DNA of 64,000 bases from Streptomyces meridianus (GCF_023703325.1 NZ_JAMQGM010000049.1:1-64000), one strand, 5' to 3'. Shown: positions 15,985 to 24,481, counted from the first letter of the stretch. Program-made: numbers and translations. Notes: generated by a model from the sequence alone, not told the origin.

Positions 15985-16806
15985 TCAGGCGGACACGGTG
16001 CGCCTGCGGGCCGTGGTGTCCAGGGGCACGACCAGGGGGGTGCCGGTCTCGGGGTCGGGTATCACCCGGCAGTCCACGTCGAACACGGACTTGATCAGTC
16101 CGGCGTCGAGAATCTCGGCGGGGGCGCCGGCCGCGGCCAGCTTGCCTTCCTTGAGGACGACGAGGTGGTCCGCGTAGCGGGCTGCCTGTCCGAGGTCGTG
16201 CAGCACCATGACGACGGTGCGGCCGGCCTCGGCGTGCAGTTCGGCGACCAGGTCGAGTACGTCGAGCTGGTGCCGGAGGTCGAGGAACGTCGTGGGCTCG
16301 TCGAGCAGGAGCAGGTCGGTGTCCTGAGCGAGCGTCAGGGCGATCCAGGCGCGCTGCCGCTGACCGCCGGAGAGCCGGTCGACCGGCTGGTTGCGCAGCG
16401 CAGTGGTGCCGGTGCGGTGCAGCGCCGACTCCACGGCGGCCTGGTCTGCGGCCGACCAGGCGCTCAGCAACCGCTGGTGCGGGTAACGGCCGAGGCGTAC
16501 AAGTGCTTCGACGGTGATGGCCTCGGGCGTGACCGGCTGCTGGGGGAGCAGGCCCATCCGGCGGGCGAGGTCCCGGGCGGGCATCCGGTGGATGTCGGCC
16601 CCGTCCAGGGTGACCGTGCCGCCGGCCGGGGTCAGAAGCCGGGTGAGCCCGCGCAGCAGCGTGGACTTGCCGCAGGCGTTCGGTCCGACGATCGCGGTGA
16701 CCGCACCGCCGGGCAGCACCAGGTCCAGTCCGCCGACGACGAGCCTGTCGCCGTAGCGCAGGTCGAGCCGGTGGGCGGACAGCTCGTTCGGCTGCGAGGT
16801 GGTCAT
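15985..16806 (-). CDS. Iron-siderophore ABC importer ATPase (FecE/FepC family)
   Basis: Cytoplasmic ATPase of 273 residues. Walker A is GPNACGKSTLLRGL (about residues 40-53), the Q-loop region contains GLLPQQPV, the ABC signature is RLSGGQRQRAWIALTLAQ (about 144), Walker B is LLLLDEPTTFLDLRHQ (about 165) and the switch His is MVLHDLGQAARYA (about 200). ATG 16806 overlaps the permease stop (ATGA), so it is made with the two permeases at 16803-18892. It powers uptake of the ferric complex bound by the lipoprotein at 14923. Confidence 0.95.
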   Translation of the reverse strand: MTTSQPNELSAHRLDLRYGDRLVVGGLDLVLPGGAVTAIVGPNACGKSTLLRGLTRLLTPAGGTVTLDGADIHRMPARDLARRMGLLPQQPVTPEAITVEALVRLGRYPHQRLLSAWSAADQAAVESALHRTGTTALRNQPVDRLSGGQRQRAWIALTLAQDTDLLLLDEPTTFLDLRHQLDVLDLVAELHAEAGRTVVMVLHDLGQAARYADHLVVLKEGKLAAAGAPAEILDAGLIKSVFDVDCRVIPDPETGTPLVVPLDTTARRRTVSA

Positions 16807-17870
16807 CCGTTACTCCTGTTGACGGGGCTGTTCTGACGGAGCATCAGGACAAGTAGCCAGGGTGCGCCGACGGTGGCGGTGATCACTCCGACGGGCAGTC
16901 CGTTGACCGGCAGCAGATGCTGCACCACCAGGTCGGAGCCGAGCAGCAGCATGGCTCCGGTCGCCGCGGTCAGGCCGAGGGTGGCGGGGGTCGGCGGGCC
17001 GGCAGCGAAGCGCACCACGTGCGGCACCGCGAGCGCCACGAAGGCGACGGGTCCGGTCAGCGCGGCGGCCAGGGAGGCGAGCGCGACCGCGGTCATCAGC
17101 AACTGGAGGCGGGCGCGTGAGGGGTTGAGTCCCAGTGTGCCGGCCGAGTCGTCACCGAGGTCGAGTACTGCGAGCCGCCGGTGCAGGACGAACGCGCAGG
17201 CCGTCGCCAGCACCACGGCCCCGCCTGCCGACCAGACCTCGGGCCAGGTCCGTCCGTACAGCGACCCGGTCGTCCACTGCATGGCGGAGGTGGCGAGCTC
17301 GGCGGGGAAGCGTACGACCATGAGGTTCACCGCGGCGGCCAGCCCGGCCTGGACGGCGAGGCCCACGAGGACCAGCCGGATCACGGCGAGGCCCGAGTTC
17401 CATGCGAACACCCCGAGCAGCGCAGCGGCCAGCAGCCCGCCCCCCAGGGCGGCCGCCGGGATGAGGCTCTGCGAGGCGCCCGCCGCGAGCAGGATCACCG
17501 CGCCGAAGGATGCGCCGCCGGTCACGCCCATCACGTCCGGGGAGGCGAGCGGGTTGCGGAACAGACGCTGCAGGACGGATCCCGCCGTGGCCAGGCCCGC
17601 ACCGGCGATCAGGGCCGCAACCATACGGGGTGCCCGGAACTCCTGGACGACCAGCACGTCGCCGGGATCGCCCAGGCCGACCAGGGCGCGCAGGGCCACC
17701 GAGGCGGCCATGGGAACCTGACCGCTGGTCACCGAGACGGTCACCAGCGTGAACAGCGCCGCGAGGACACCGGTGCCCAGGAGCAGCAGACGGTGCCGAC
17801 GGTGGTCCGGGGCGGGCGACGCACCGGTGCGGGGCATGCGGACGCGCCGCGTCGTCGTGGTGTCGGTCAT
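16803..17870 (-). CDS. Iron-siderophore ABC permease (FecCD/BtuC family), second subunit
   Basis: Membrane subunit of 355 residues with about ten hydrophobic spans. Family marks are FRAPRMVAALIAGAGLATAGSV (in pieces, about residues 82-105), NPLASPDVMGVTGGA (about 109-123) and GLNPSRARL with GPVAFVALAVPHVVR (about 280-300), which includes the ATPase-coupling region. The N-terminal 30 residues are Arg/Thr-rich and cytoplasmic. The start ATG 17870 overlaps the stop of the first permease as ATGA. It pairs with the permease at 17867-18892 as a heterodimer. Confidence 0.94.
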   Translation of the reverse strand: MTDTTTTRRVRMPRTGASPAPDHRRHRLLLLGTGVLAALFTLVTVSVTSGQVPMAASVALRALVGLGDPGDVLVVQEFRAPRMVAALIAGAGLATAGSVLQRLFRNPLASPDVMGVTGGASFGAVILLAAGASQSLIPAAALGGGLLAAALLGVFAWNSGLAVIRLVLVGLAVQAGLAAAVNLMVVRFPAELATSAMQWTTGSLYGRTWPEVWSAGGAVVLATACAFVLHRRLAVLDLGDDSAGTLGLNPSRARLQLLMTAVALASLAAALTGPVAFVALAVPHVVRFAAGPPTPATLGLTAATGAMLLLGSDLVVQHLLPVNGLPVGVITATVGAPWLLVLMLRQNSPVNRSNG

Positions 17871-18892
17871 CGGGCGGCCTTCCGGGCGAGCACGGCCAGC
17901 AGCGGGGCGCCGAGGAAGGCCGTGACGATGCCGACTTCGAGTTCCGAGGGGCGGGCGACCAGCCGGCCGAGCACGTCCGCCGCGAGCAGCAGCAGCGGTC
18001 CCGCGATGAAGCAGCCGGGGACGAGCAGACGGTGGTCGGATCCGACTGCGAGCCGGACCAGGTGGGGGGCGGCGAGTCCGACGAAGGCCACGGGCCCCGC
18101 CACGGCGACGGCGGACCCGGCGAGGAGCACCACCGCCAGGCCGCCGGCGATCCGGATGCGGGAGACGGGTACTCCGAGGGCCTGCGCCGAATCGTCGCCC
18201 AGCGACAGCGCGTTGAGTGCCGGGGTGATGGCCAGGGCGAGGGCGAGCCCGACGAGCAGGGTCGGCAGCACCGGGTACAGCACGTCCAGGGTCCGCCCGC
18301 TGAGTGAACCGGCCAGCCAGAAGCGCGCCTCGTCCAGGGTGCGTTTGCTGGCCAGCATGACCGCCGATGTCCAGGACGCCAGCACCGCGGTGAGAACGGT
18401 CCCGCCCAGGGCGAGCCGGACCGGATCCAGGTGACCGGCGCGCCGGGCGATGCTCTGGGCGAACAACGCCGCGCCGGCGGCGCCTGCGAAGGCGAACCAG
18501 AGGTAGTCGGCCGGCTTTGTCACGTGGAGCGCGTAAATCGCGGTCACCACTGCGAAGCCGGCTCCGGCGTTGATGCCCAAAGTGGTCGGCGAGGCAAGGG
18601 GATTGCGGGTGATGCCCTGGGCCACGGCGCCTGCCACGCCGAGTGCGGCGCCGACCGCCAGGCCGACGAGGGTGCGCGGCAGGCGCAGGCCGGTCACCAC
18701 GATGGCGTCGCGCCCCGTCCCGCCGTCCGCGAGGGCTTCGACAACCGTGGCCAGCGGGACCTGCCGTGTCCCCAGCGCCAGGCTGAAGGCGGCGCACAGC
18801 GCCAGCGCGATACCTCCGGCGAGGAAGAGCGGGAGTCGCTTCCAGGCCGGGGTGGCCGAGCTCGGGGAGGCGGCCGTTTCATGCGTCGTCAC
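17867..18892 (-). CDS. Iron-siderophore ABC permease (FecCD/BtuC family), first gene of the operon
   Basis: Membrane subunit of 341 residues with about ten spans. Marks are LRLPRTLVGLAVGAALGVAGAV (in pieces, about residues 68-90), NPLASPTTLGINAGAGF (about 96-112) and GPVAFVGLAAPHLVRLA (about 268-284). I take GTG 18892 as the start: upstream in-frame codons would run through the iron box. The promoter -10 (18901-18906) ends only nine bases before this GTG, so the predicted transcript starts within a base or two of it and may be leaderless. It heads the nine-gene operon. Confidence 0.92.
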   Translation of the reverse strand: MTTHETAASPSSATPAWKRLPLFLAGGIALALCAAFSLALGTRQVPLATVVEALADGGTGRDAIVVTGLRLPRTLVGLAVGAALGVAGAVAQGITRNPLASPTTLGINAGAGFAVVTAIYALHVTKPADYLWFAFAGAAGAALFAQSIARRAGHLDPVRLALGGTVLTAVLASWTSAVMLASKRTLDEARFWLAGSLSGRTLDVLYPVLPTLLVGLALALAITPALNALSLGDDSAQALGVPVSRIRIAGGLAVVLLAGSAVAVAGPVAFVGLAAPHLVRLAVGSDHRLLVPGCFIAGPLLLLAADVLGRLVARPSELEVGIVTAFLGAPLLAVLARKAAR

Positions 18893-18900
18893 GATCGGTA

Positions 18901-18931
18901 AGACTAGGTTAGGCATGCCTAACTTTGTCAA
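18901..18931 (-). promoter_or_regulatory. Iron-box promoter of the siderophore operon
   Basis: On the minus strand TTGACA (18926-18931) is a consensus -35, and TAGTCT (18901-18906) a fair -10, with 19 bases between. The spacer holds AGTTAGGCATGCCTAACCT, a near-perfect palindrome of the actinobacterial DmdR/IdeR iron-box type (core TTAGGCATGCCTAA). Binding of the iron-loaded repressor here would block RNA polymerase, so the operon should be expressed under iron starvation. Confidence 0.85.
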
Positions 18932-18986
18932 CCGGGCTTCGGAGGCCCGTGAATGCGGGGCGATCGCACTCCGGCTGATCATAGCG

Positions 18987-19005
18987 TTAAGGTAAGCCTT
19001 GCCTT
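18987..19005 (+). promoter_or_regulatory. Second iron box, ahead of the FhuF-type reductase gene
   Basis: TTAAGGTAAGCCTTGCCTT is an imperfect iron box (arms AAGGTAAG / CTTGCCTT, one mismatch) 28 bases before the ATG of the reductase gene at 19033. It lies about 60 bases from the first iron box, so a divergent pair of iron-controlled promoters is likely. A weak TAGCGT-like -10 is the only promoter element I can suggest. Confidence 0.7.
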
Positions 19006-19032
19006 GCACGCATTCGATGTTGGGAAGAGCCG

Positions 19033-19893
19033 ATGACCACGGCGCCGCAGACCTGCACGCCGCAGCGCGCCGAGAGCTGCCCGGAGATCCTCACCGCGAC
19101 CTACCGCCGCCTCACCGGCATGTGCGGGGCGCTGCGGGTCCGGGTCGTGCCCGCCGGGGAGGCCGCGGGGCGCCCGGGCAGCCCATGGACCGACGGCGAA
19201 CGGCTGGCCGCCGAACCCGCATGGGCCGACGTCTTCATCGCCGCCGAGGCGGCCCGGGTCACGGACCTCTACGGCCACGAGGCCCGCCGCGACGTCGCCG
19301 CGACCCGGTGGCTGCATCAGCACCTGTGGACCGTCTGCCTGTTGATGAGCGGACCCTGGTACCTCGAGCGCAGGGTCGCCCGAATTCGGCCGCGGGACGT
19401 CCGCCTCGACCCGACGACCGGTGAAACGGCCGTCGTCCCGGGCAGCTTCAGCTGCCTCGCCGGTGACCCCGCGGCTCACCTGACGGGCACTCGCGTCGTC
19501 GTGGACGACGAGGCCCTGCGCGCCGAACTGCGCGCGGCCGTCGCCGACTACGCGCGCCCGCTGCTGGCCGCCCTGGGAAGCCGGCTCCGCCGCGGCCCCC
19601 GAGCCCTCTGGGGCATGGTCGCCGACGATCTCGTCTCCGGGATCTGGCACCTCGGAGTCCTCCTCGGCGACGAGCAGAGCGGAGTCGCCGCGGCCTCCGC
19701 GCTGCTCCCCACCGCCGTTGCACCCTTTCCCGGTGGGGCTGCCTTCCGCGACCTGACGACTGCCGGCGGCGAACGGCAGCCCACCCGCACCCGGCTCGGC
19801 TGCTGCCTGCACTACAAGATCCGGTCCGAGGAAACGTGCATCACCTGTCCTCGCACCTGCGACGCGGAACGACTCCGCCGGCTGCAGGACTGA
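19033..19893 (+). CDS. FhuF-type ferric-siderophore reductase ([2Fe-2S])
   Basis: Cytoplasmic iron reductase of 286 residues. The C-terminus carries the FhuF cluster ligands as CC-x10-C-x2-C: GCCLHYKIRSEETCITCPR (about residues 257-275). The N-terminal helical domain is like that at the end of IucA/IucC proteins (LHQHLWTVCLLMSGPWYLE, about 96-114). Its job would be to reduce Fe(III) and free it after import. It is divergent from the operon and has its own iron box. ATG 19033 follows GGGAAGAGC. It is well suited to weak-field, polycarboxylate-type siderophores, but that is inference. Confidence 0.9.
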   Translation: MTTAPQTCTPQRAESCPEILTATYRRLTGMCGALRVRVVPAGEAAGRPGSPWTDGERLAAEPAWADVFIAAEAARVTDLYGHEARRDVAATRWLHQHLWTVCLLMSGPWYLERRVARIRPRDVRLDPTTGETAVVPGSFSCLAGDPAAHLTGTRVVVDDEALRAELRAAVADYARPLLAALGSRLRRGPRALWGMVADDLVSGIWHLGVLLGDEQSGVAAASALLPTAVAPFPGGAAFRDLTTAGGERQPTRTRLGCCLHYKIRSEETCITCPRTCDAERLRRLQD

Positions 19894-19952
19894 CGGACGC
19901 GCAGCGGGCAGCGGGAGTCGGGGCCGGCCCGGGTCGGCCGGTGCGGATCCGG

Positions 19953-21065
19953 TCAGAGCGGATGCGGAACCCCGTGCGTGGACGCCGTCCGGGCGATGAC
20001 CCGTGCGGAGTCGGCGGTGAAGGCGGCCCGTCCGGCCGCAATCCGCTGCTCCCGGAACGGGCCGGGGTCGGTCAGCCGTCGGACGACGTGCAGCAGTTCC
20101 GCAGGGCCGGCCGCGAACTCCGACAGTCCGGCGGCGGACATCTCCCGTACGCCCTCCGCCCCGTGACCCGGAACCGCCCGGTACCCGACGACGGGCAGCC
20201 CGGCGGCCAGAGCCTGAGCGGCCGTCTGGCCGGCCGCATTGTCGACGAGGGCCCGGCCCGCGGTCATCAGCTCCGCCAGATCGTCCACCCAGCCCAGCGC
20301 CAGGCAACCGGGCTGCCTCGACAGGCGGCGGGCCAGACGGTCATCGTTCCCGCACAGCACCACCGGCAGGAAACCTGAACGCGCGAGCAGCGCAGCGGTC
20401 TCCGGGAACGCCGACCCTGCGCCCCACGCCCCGGCGGACAGCAGGACCGGCGGCCGGCCGCGGGCAAGATCCGTTAGGGTCCGCTGCCAGCGTGACGCCG
20501 GGGCCGCAGCGGCCCGGCGGAAGTGCGGCGGCACCACGGGCCCCGTCACCCGGGCCGGCCGCCCGGTGCCCGCCCGGGCCCGGTCGGCGGCGGCGGGAGT
20601 GAGGCACAGGTGGAGGTCGTTGCCGGGGTGCAGCCACTGTCGGTGGACGGCGAAGTCGGTCACCGCCACCACGCTCGGCGGCCGCAGTGCCCCGCGCGCC
20701 CTGAGCCCGCCGGTCACCTGGGCCGCGATGTGGAACGTGGAGACCACCACATCCGGGCGCACCTCCGACACCACCGCGAGGAGTTGCCGTTCGGCGGCCC
20801 GGGCCAGCGGCGTGGCGTCTCCCCGCAGTCGGCTGCCCGAGCCGAAGAACGTCCGGTAGACCGCGGCGTAGATCCAGGGCAGGCGGCGGACAGCGAAGCG
20901 ATAGCCCTCGCGCAGCGCCTCGCCCGCCCCGGCGGGCAGCAGGGTCAGCAGATCCACGACCGTGGCCTCGTGGCCCTGTCCTCGCAGGCGCCGGGCGAGT
21001 TCGCGGGCGACCGCGTCGTGGCCCGCTCCCATGCTCGCGCTGAGGATCAGTGAAGTCTGGGCCAT
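19953..21065 (-). CDS. MGDG-synthase-like glycosyltransferase
   Basis: GT28-related glycosyltransferase of 370 residues, similar in layout to monogalactosyldiacylglycerol synthase and MurG. The N-terminal lipid-acceptor domain begins ILSASMGAGHDAVARELARRL (in pieces, residues 7-26), the SxGxGH motif of the family. The C-terminal nucleotide-sugar domain has PPVLLSAGAWGAG (about 206), VVLCGNDDRL (about 238), LGWVDDLAELM (about 262) and DNAAGQTAAQALAAGLPVV (about 277). It probably puts a sugar on a diacylglycerol or polyprenyl lipid at the inner membrane face. ATG 21065 has GGGGAG six bases upstream. It is divergent from the SDR/transporter/deacetylase operon at 21263-23753. Confidence 0.85.
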   Translation of the reverse strand: MAQTSLILSASMGAGHDAVARELARRLRGQGHEATVVDLLTLLPAGAGEALREGYRFAVRRLPWIYAAVYRTFFGSGSRLRGDATPLARAAERQLLAVVSEVRPDVVVSTFHIAAQVTGGLRARGALRPPSVVAVTDFAVHRQWLHPGNDLHLCLTPAAADRARAGTGRPARVTGPVVPPHFRRAAAAPASRWQRTLTDLARGRPPVLLSAGAWGAGSAFPETAALLARSGFLPVVLCGNDDRLARRLSRQPGCLALGWVDDLAELMTAGRALVDNAAGQTAAQALAAGLPVVGYRAVPGHGAEGVREMSAAGLSEFAAGPAELLHVVRRLTDPGPFREQRIAAGRAAFTADSARVIARTASTHGVPHPL

Positions 21066-21262
21066 GAAACTCCCCGCTCGTCGCGGTCGGCCCGCCGACC
21101 ACCGTCCCGGACCGTGCGGGCGCCGGATCCCCGCCCAGTAGAAGTGTGACTTATCGTGAAGAACCTGACAAAAACGGGTAAGCAGAGCCCGGGATTCCGG
21201 TGTCCCTGCACGGCCAGGCCCCACCGGGGTCAGGAGCCCCCGGACGACCCGGAGGACGGAAC

Positions 21263-22042
21263 ATGTCCGAGAAATCCGCACCGGAGACCGGCACGGGACG
21301 GCAGGTGGCCCTCGTCACCGGCGCGTCCTCCGGGATCGGGGCCGCGGTGGCCGCACGTCTCGCCGCCGCGGGCGGCTGGGACCTCCTGCTCAGCGGCCGG
21401 GACGAGCAGCGGCTCGCGAAGGTCGCGGCCGAGACCGCCGGCATGGTCCTGCGGGGCGACCTGGCGTCCCGGGAGGGCTGCGACACGCTGTCCGACTCTG
21501 CGCTGGCCCGCACCGGACGGGTCGATCTCCTGGTCGCCGCGGCCGGAGTGGGCTGGTCCGGACCGTTCACCCGGATGCCGGTGGGTGCACTGGAGGAAGT
21601 GCTCGCCGTCGACCTGGCCGCCGTCGTGCACCTCGTCCGGGCGATCCTGCCGGGCATGGTCCTGCGGGGCTCCGGACACCTGGCGATCGTCGGATCCATC
21701 GCGGGCCGGGTGGGAGTCCGGGAAGAGGCGGTCTACTCGGCCGCCAAAGGCGGACTCGCGGCCTTCGCCGAGAGCCTGCGCTACGAACTCACCGGCACCG
21801 ACGTCCGGGTGTCCATGGTTCTCCCCGGCGTGGTCCGCACCCCCTTCTTCGCCCGCCGGGGCGTGCCCTACCGCCGATCGTGGCCGCGCCCGATCCCTTC
21901 GGAGCAGGTGGCCGACGCCGTGTACGAGGCGGTCCGCCGCGGGCGCGACGAGGTGTTCGTCCCGGCCTGGCTCGGCCTGCCGGCCCGCCTCCAAGGCCTC
22001 GCGCCCGGGGTGTTCCGCAAGCTGGCCGGCCGGTTCGGCTGA
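21263..22042 (+). CDS. Short-chain dehydrogenase/reductase
   Basis: NAD(P)-dependent classical SDR of 259 residues. The cofactor motif is VTGASSGIGAAVA (about residues 18-30), then AAAGVGWSGPF (about 92), the catalytic Ser in IVGSIAGRVG (about 138) and the active-site YSAAKGGLAAF (about 153; Tyr-x3-Lys). The tail after PGVVRTPFF is as usual. ATG 21263 has GGAGGAC nine bases upstream. It is the first gene of a three-gene operon with a DMT transporter and a deacetylase. The substrate is unknown; a lipid or sugar intermediate is likely from context. Confidence 0.88.
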   Translation: MSEKSAPETGTGRQVALVTGASSGIGAAVAARLAAAGGWDLLLSGRDEQRLAKVAAETAGMVLRGDLASREGCDTLSDSALARTGRVDLLVAAAGVGWSGPFTRMPVGALEEVLAVDLAAVVHLVRAILPGMVLRGSGHLAIVGSIAGRVGVREEAVYSAAKGGLAAFAESLRYELTGTDVRVSMVLPGVVRTPFFARRGVPYRRSWPRPIPSEQVADAVYEAVRRGRDEVFVPAWLGLPARLQGLAPGVFRKLAGRFG

Positions 22043-22080
22043 CGGGTGGGCACGGTGAGGCAAGGGGAGGAGGCAGGCCG

Positions 22081-22959
22081 ATGACCGGGCTCGCGGTTCT
22101 GCTGGCGCTGCTGTCGGCCTGCGGCAACGCCGTGGCCTCGGTTCTGCAGCGGCGAGGGGCGTCCACCGAGGCGCCGCCCGCCTCGACGGCGCGGTTCGGC
22201 TGGCTCCGATGGCTCATCGGCCTGATCCGCCGCCCGGTGTGGCTCTGGGGGATGGCGGCACTCGTCCTGTCCGCGGTGAGCCAGGTCGCGGCGCTGGCCG
22301 CGGGCCCGCTTTCCGTTGTCCAGCCCGTGATGACCACCGAGCTCCTGTTCACCCTCGCCGTGGGCAGCGTGGTCTTCCGCCGCCCGGCGGGCGCCCGCAC
22401 CTGGCGGGCCTTCCTGATGATGGCCGTGGGGCTCGGCGCCTTCCTCGCACTGGCCGACCCGACCAAGGGCACCACGGTTGTGCCCGGCGGCCGGTGGCTG
22501 ATCCTCCTCGGCCCCACGGTCGTCGTCATCGGAGCTCTCGTCGCGCTCTCCCCCCGGCTGCCCTCCGCCCCCCGCGCCACCGCTCTCGGCAGCGCCACCG
22601 CGATCGGGTTCTCGTTCACCGCGGCGCTGCTGAAGGACGCGATCGGACGAGCGGACGTGGGACTGACCGTGCTGCTGACCTCCTGGCAGTTCTACACGGC
22701 GATGGCGGTCGGTTTGTTCAGCTTCCTCATGCTCCAGGCGACCCTGCGCGCCGGAAGTCTGGTCGCCTCCCAGCCGGCACTGACCCTTGGTGACGCACTC
22801 CTCAGCATGGTCCTCGGTGCGGTCCTGTTCGACGAGACCATTGAACTCGGCTGGCGCATCGTGCCCGAAACTGCAGCGCTTCTGCTGCTGGTGATGGGCA
22901 GTATCCGGGTCGCCCGATCGCCGCTGGTCGCGGGTCCCCGCGCGGAGCAGCAGTGGTGA
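22081..22959 (+). CDS. DMT-superfamily (EamA/NIPA-like) membrane transporter
   Basis: A 292-residue protein with nine to ten hydrophobic spans in two repeats. The N-terminus LLALLSACGNAVASVLQRRGA (in pieces, residues 6-26) and the first-repeat end GPLSVVQPVMTTELLFTL (about 77-94) are typical of NIPA/EamA-like proteins in actinobacteria. The transported substrate is unknown; NIPA proteins can move Mg2+ while other DMT members move metabolites or lipid intermediates. It starts at ATG 22081, 38 bases after the SDR stop with AAGGGGAGGAGG in front, and overlaps the deacetylase by four bases. Confidence 0.85.
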   Translation: MTGLAVLLALLSACGNAVASVLQRRGASTEAPPASTARFGWLRWLIGLIRRPVWLWGMAALVLSAVSQVAALAAGPLSVVQPVMTTELLFTLAVGSVVFRRPAGARTWRAFLMMAVGLGAFLALADPTKGTTVVPGGRWLILLGPTVVVIGALVALSPRLPSAPRATALGSATAIGFSFTAALLKDAIGRADVGLTVLLTSWQFYTAMAVGLFSFLMLQATLRAGSLVASQPALTLGDALLSMVLGAVLFDETIELGWRIVPETAALLLLVMGSIRVARSPLVAGPRAEQQW

Positions 22960-23753
22960 GCGGCCGGCCCCTGCGCGGCGCCCTGTGCCTCACCGCCGGC
23001 CTTGCCGCCTGGCACATCGGGCCCGCGGCGACCTGGCTGCCGGGAGTCCGCGCCGCGCTGCCCGCCCTCGGGGGAGCCGGCGACCCCCGCCATGTGGCGC
23101 TGACCTTCGACGACGGCCCCGATCCCCGCAGCGCCCGGGACTTCCTCCGCACGCTGGAACGGCTCGACGTGCACGCGACCTTCTTCCTGCTCGGCAGCCG
23201 TCTGCACCGGCACCCAGGGATCGGCAGAGCTCTCATGGAGCACGGGCACGAACTCGCCGTGCACGGATGGGAACACGAGCGCCCCTGGCTCCCGCGCCTC
23301 CGCCGGGACATCCGGGACGTCGCCCGCGCCGTCGAAACCGTGCACCGGGTCGGGGGCCGGCGCCCGCTCTGGTACCGGCCCCCGTACGGCATCCTGACCG
23401 GCGGCCGCTGGGAGGCGGCCCGCCGGTCAGGACTGCGGCCCGTCCTGTGGACCGCCTGGGGCCGCGACTGGACACCGTGGGCGCGCCCCGACACGGTTCT
23501 CGCGGAACTGGGCGCGTCCCTGCGCGGCGGGGGCACGGTTCTCCTCCACGACTCCGACCGGATGTCCGCCGAGGGCTCGTGGCGTGCCGCCCTCGGCGCG
23601 CTGCCGGATCTGGTCGCCGCCTGCCGGGCCGCCGGACTGACCGTCGGCCCGCTGGCCGAGCACGGGAGGGCCGGTCCGAGCTTGCGTCCGCCGTCCCCCG
23701 GCCGAGGCGATGCGGCCCGGCCCGTTCAGCTGCGCGGCCCGGCGCCGCGCTGA
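22956..23753 (+). CDS. Polysaccharide deacetylase (NodB domain, CE4)
   Basis: A 265-residue NodB-fold hydrolase that removes acetyl groups from glycans in the wall or on a lipid-linked sugar. Motif 1 is LTFDDGPDP (about residues 49-57, catalytic base and metal Asp), motif 2 is HGHELAVHGWEHERP (about 89-103, metal His), motif 3 YRPPYGI and a later LLHDSD (about 197) complete the site. An N-terminal hydrophobic segment (about residues 8-24) suggests a membrane anchor. The start is GTG 22956 (GTGA overlap with the transporter stop); a second GTG at 22953 is equally placed. The C-terminus is Pro/Arg-rich and overlaps the convergent gene by 28 bases. Confidence 0.9.
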   Translation: MSGRPLRGALCLTAGLAAWHIGPAATWLPGVRAALPALGGAGDPRHVALTFDDGPDPRSARDFLRTLERLDVHATFFLLGSRLHRHPGIGRALMEHGHELAVHGWEHERPWLPRLRRDIRDVARAVETVHRVGGRRPLWYRPPYGILTGGRWEAARRSGLRPVLWTAWGRDWTPWARPDTVLAELGASLRGGGTVLLHDSDRMSAEGSWRAALGALPDLVAACRAAGLTVGPLAEHGRAGPSLRPPSPGRGDAARPVQLRGPAPR

Positions 23754-24481
23754 CGCGGCAGCGCGTGACGCGGCGGAGAAGTGAGCGTGATCTGCCGGAT
23801 GAGCTGATGGAACGACACCAGAGCGGTGATCGGAGGCAGCCCGGCCACCGTGATACCGGGCAGTGTCTTGGGCGCATGGGCGATGCAGAGCACGACGGCG
23901 ATCGCGGAGAACAGCACGACGACGGCCCACGAGTGCGCGCTGCGGCGCTGGTGCAGCGCCGCCCGGATGATGGAGAGCGAGGCGACCAGCCAGGGGCCGT
24001 AGACCAGCAGCGGCCACCAGGCGGCCAGTTCGTGGGACGTTCCCGGGGTGGCGAGCAGCCGCAGCGGGTTGTAGGCGATGGTGCCGCCCAGCACGCTCAG
24101 CATCGCGACGATGATCGCGGTCAGCGCCGCGATGACCAGACTGAGCAACTGGAGCCACGGCACGGGCGCCGGCCTGCGCAGCCACGAGATGCGGCGCCGG
24201 TGCCGGCGCCGCGGCCCGGCAGGCCGGGGGGCCGCCGGCGGTTCGCGGGCGTCGTCGGACCACACGGGTTCCTCGGCCACCGTCTGCAGGAGCTGGGCCA
24301 GGTCCTTCTCGAACTCCCACTGCCGGGTCAGGTCCTCGAACTCCTGGGATGCCTGGACGTCCCGTTCGAACTCCGCAGCCGCCGGGAAACCATCACCGGG
24401 CGAGGGCTGCCAGTAACCGTCCACGGGGGGCCCGGCTGCGTGGCGGCCCTGGGGGCGGGGGAAACCGTTCGCCTCATGCAT
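23726..24481 (-). CDS. DUF2637-type membrane protein
   Basis: A 251-residue protein. Residues 1-100 are hydrophilic and acidic with aromatic/Gln content (EFERDVQASQEFEDLTRQWEF in pieces), perhaps a coiled region. A basic stretch RRRHRRRISWLRR (about 91-103) comes next, then four hydrophobic spans (about 108-130, 150-170, 180-200, 205-225). This matches DUF2637 proteins, which are often linked to SpdB-like plasmid-spread proteins in streptomycetes. ATG 24481 gives MHEANGF. The 3' end overlaps the convergent deacetylase. The role is unknown. Confidence 0.7.
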   Translation of the reverse strand: MHEANGFPRPQGRHAAGPPVDGYWQPSPGDGFPAAAEFERDVQASQEFEDLTRQWEFEKDLAQLLQTVAEEPVWSDDAREPPAAPRPAGPRRRHRRRISWLRRPAPVPWLQLLSLVIAALTAIIVAMLSVLGGTIAYNPLRLLATPGTSHELAAWWPLLVYGPWLVASLSIIRAALHQRRSAHSWAVVVLFSAIAVVLCIAHAPKTLPGITVAGLPPITALVSFHQLIRQITLTSPPRHALPRQRGAGPRS

